DNA of 42,084 bases. It comes from an uncultured Chromatiaceae bacterium (GTDB lineage: Bacteria > Pseudomonadota > Gammaproteobacteria > Enterobacterales > Alteromonadaceae). Position numbers and translations under genes: made by a program. The notes below the pieces were generated by a model. It was not told the DNA's origin. It saw nothing but the letters and a program-made list of their open reading frames with translations, and did not search any database. The stretch covers positions 1-42,084 of the forward strand of contig CAMLRA010000018.1 in the NCBI GenBank assembly GCA_946482325.1, written 5' to 3'. Below, piece by piece: positions 42,002 to 42,084 of the stretch (position 1 is its first letter; the number at the start of each line of letters is the position of its first letter).

Positions 42002-42084
42002 GTGGAAATTAAAGTCCCGGTACTTCCAGAATCAGTTGCAGATGCAACAATCGCCACCTGGCATGTAAAAACAGGTGAAGCCGT
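42002..42084 (+). CDS. sucB: SucB, dihydrolipoyl succinyltransferase (5' end only)
   Basis: Only 27 codons are inside the window. The translation MEIKVPVLPESVADATIATWHVKTGEAV is the start of the lipoyl domain of 2-oxoglutarate dehydrogenase E2, which shuttles the succinyl group between SucA and CoA. The start is a GTG at 42002 with AAAAGGTGA upstream. Position directly after sucA is as expected. The lipoyl lysine and catalytic domain lie outside the window. Confidence 0.9.
   Translation, partial: MEIKVPVLPESVADATIATWHVKTGEA

Noticed and set aside
1..42084. Mobile elements, prophage, CRISPR, tRNA or rRNA genes
   Set aside because: No transposase, integrase, repeat-spacer pattern, or cloverleaf-like sequence was recognised on either strand.

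Overview
This window reads as ordinary chromosome from a Gram-negative gammaproteobacterium. LolCDE, MsbA/LpxK/KdsB, TamA, CsiV, RadD, CsdA/CsdE/TcdA and an E. coli-like sdhCDAB-sucAB locus all point that way. The mix of families (MksFEB condensin, NhaD, DUF3087, tandem DUF2062) suggests an Alteromonadales/Chromatiaceae-type marine or freshwater bacterium such as Rheinheimera; that genus-level guess is inference. I see no rRNA, tRNA, insertion sequence, prophage or CRISPR array. Genes are tightly packed and GC looks fairly even.

Layout: 1-341 is the 5' end of tamA (minus). 438-5091 (minus) is a three-gene condensin operon, mksF-mksE-mksB, without the TOPRIM nuclease gene mksG/jetD. 5232-6476 is the Na+/H+ antiporter nhaD with a strong terminator. 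6640-6923 is a lysine riboswitch and expression platform that lead into lysC (TTG start, 449 aa). 8355-12637 (minus) holds a secreted S9 peptidase, an HDOD protein, a DUF3087 membrane protein and a glutathione S-transferase. 12741-19506 (minus) is a compact run mfd-csiV-DUF3862 lipoprotein-radD, preceded by a PilZ-like gene.

20322-23439 is lolCDE (lipoprotein export). Two adjacent DUF2062 paralogues (minus) follow, then comEC, and then an envelope operon msbA-lpxK-ycaR(Trm112)-kdsB that continues into an RluA-family pseudouridine synthase and tcdA. Convergent to tcdA, with overlapping 3' ends, is csdA-csdE, the sulfur-transfer pair associated with TcdA.

33987-42084 is a TCA-cycle locus: gltA (minus) is divergent from sdhCDAB-sucA-sucB (sucB cut by the window end). 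A 368-bp control region holds a good sigma70-like promoter and inverted repeats. The sdhB-sucA and sucA-sucB gaps carry hairpins that may set relative expression.

I do not see a clearly undescribed system. The best candidates for a second look are the nuclease-less Mks condensin with an altered P-loop, the mfd/radD repair operon with envelope genes inside it, the paired alternative hairpins between TCA-cycle genes, the riboswitch platform, and the pseudouridine synthase fused by overlap to tcdA.
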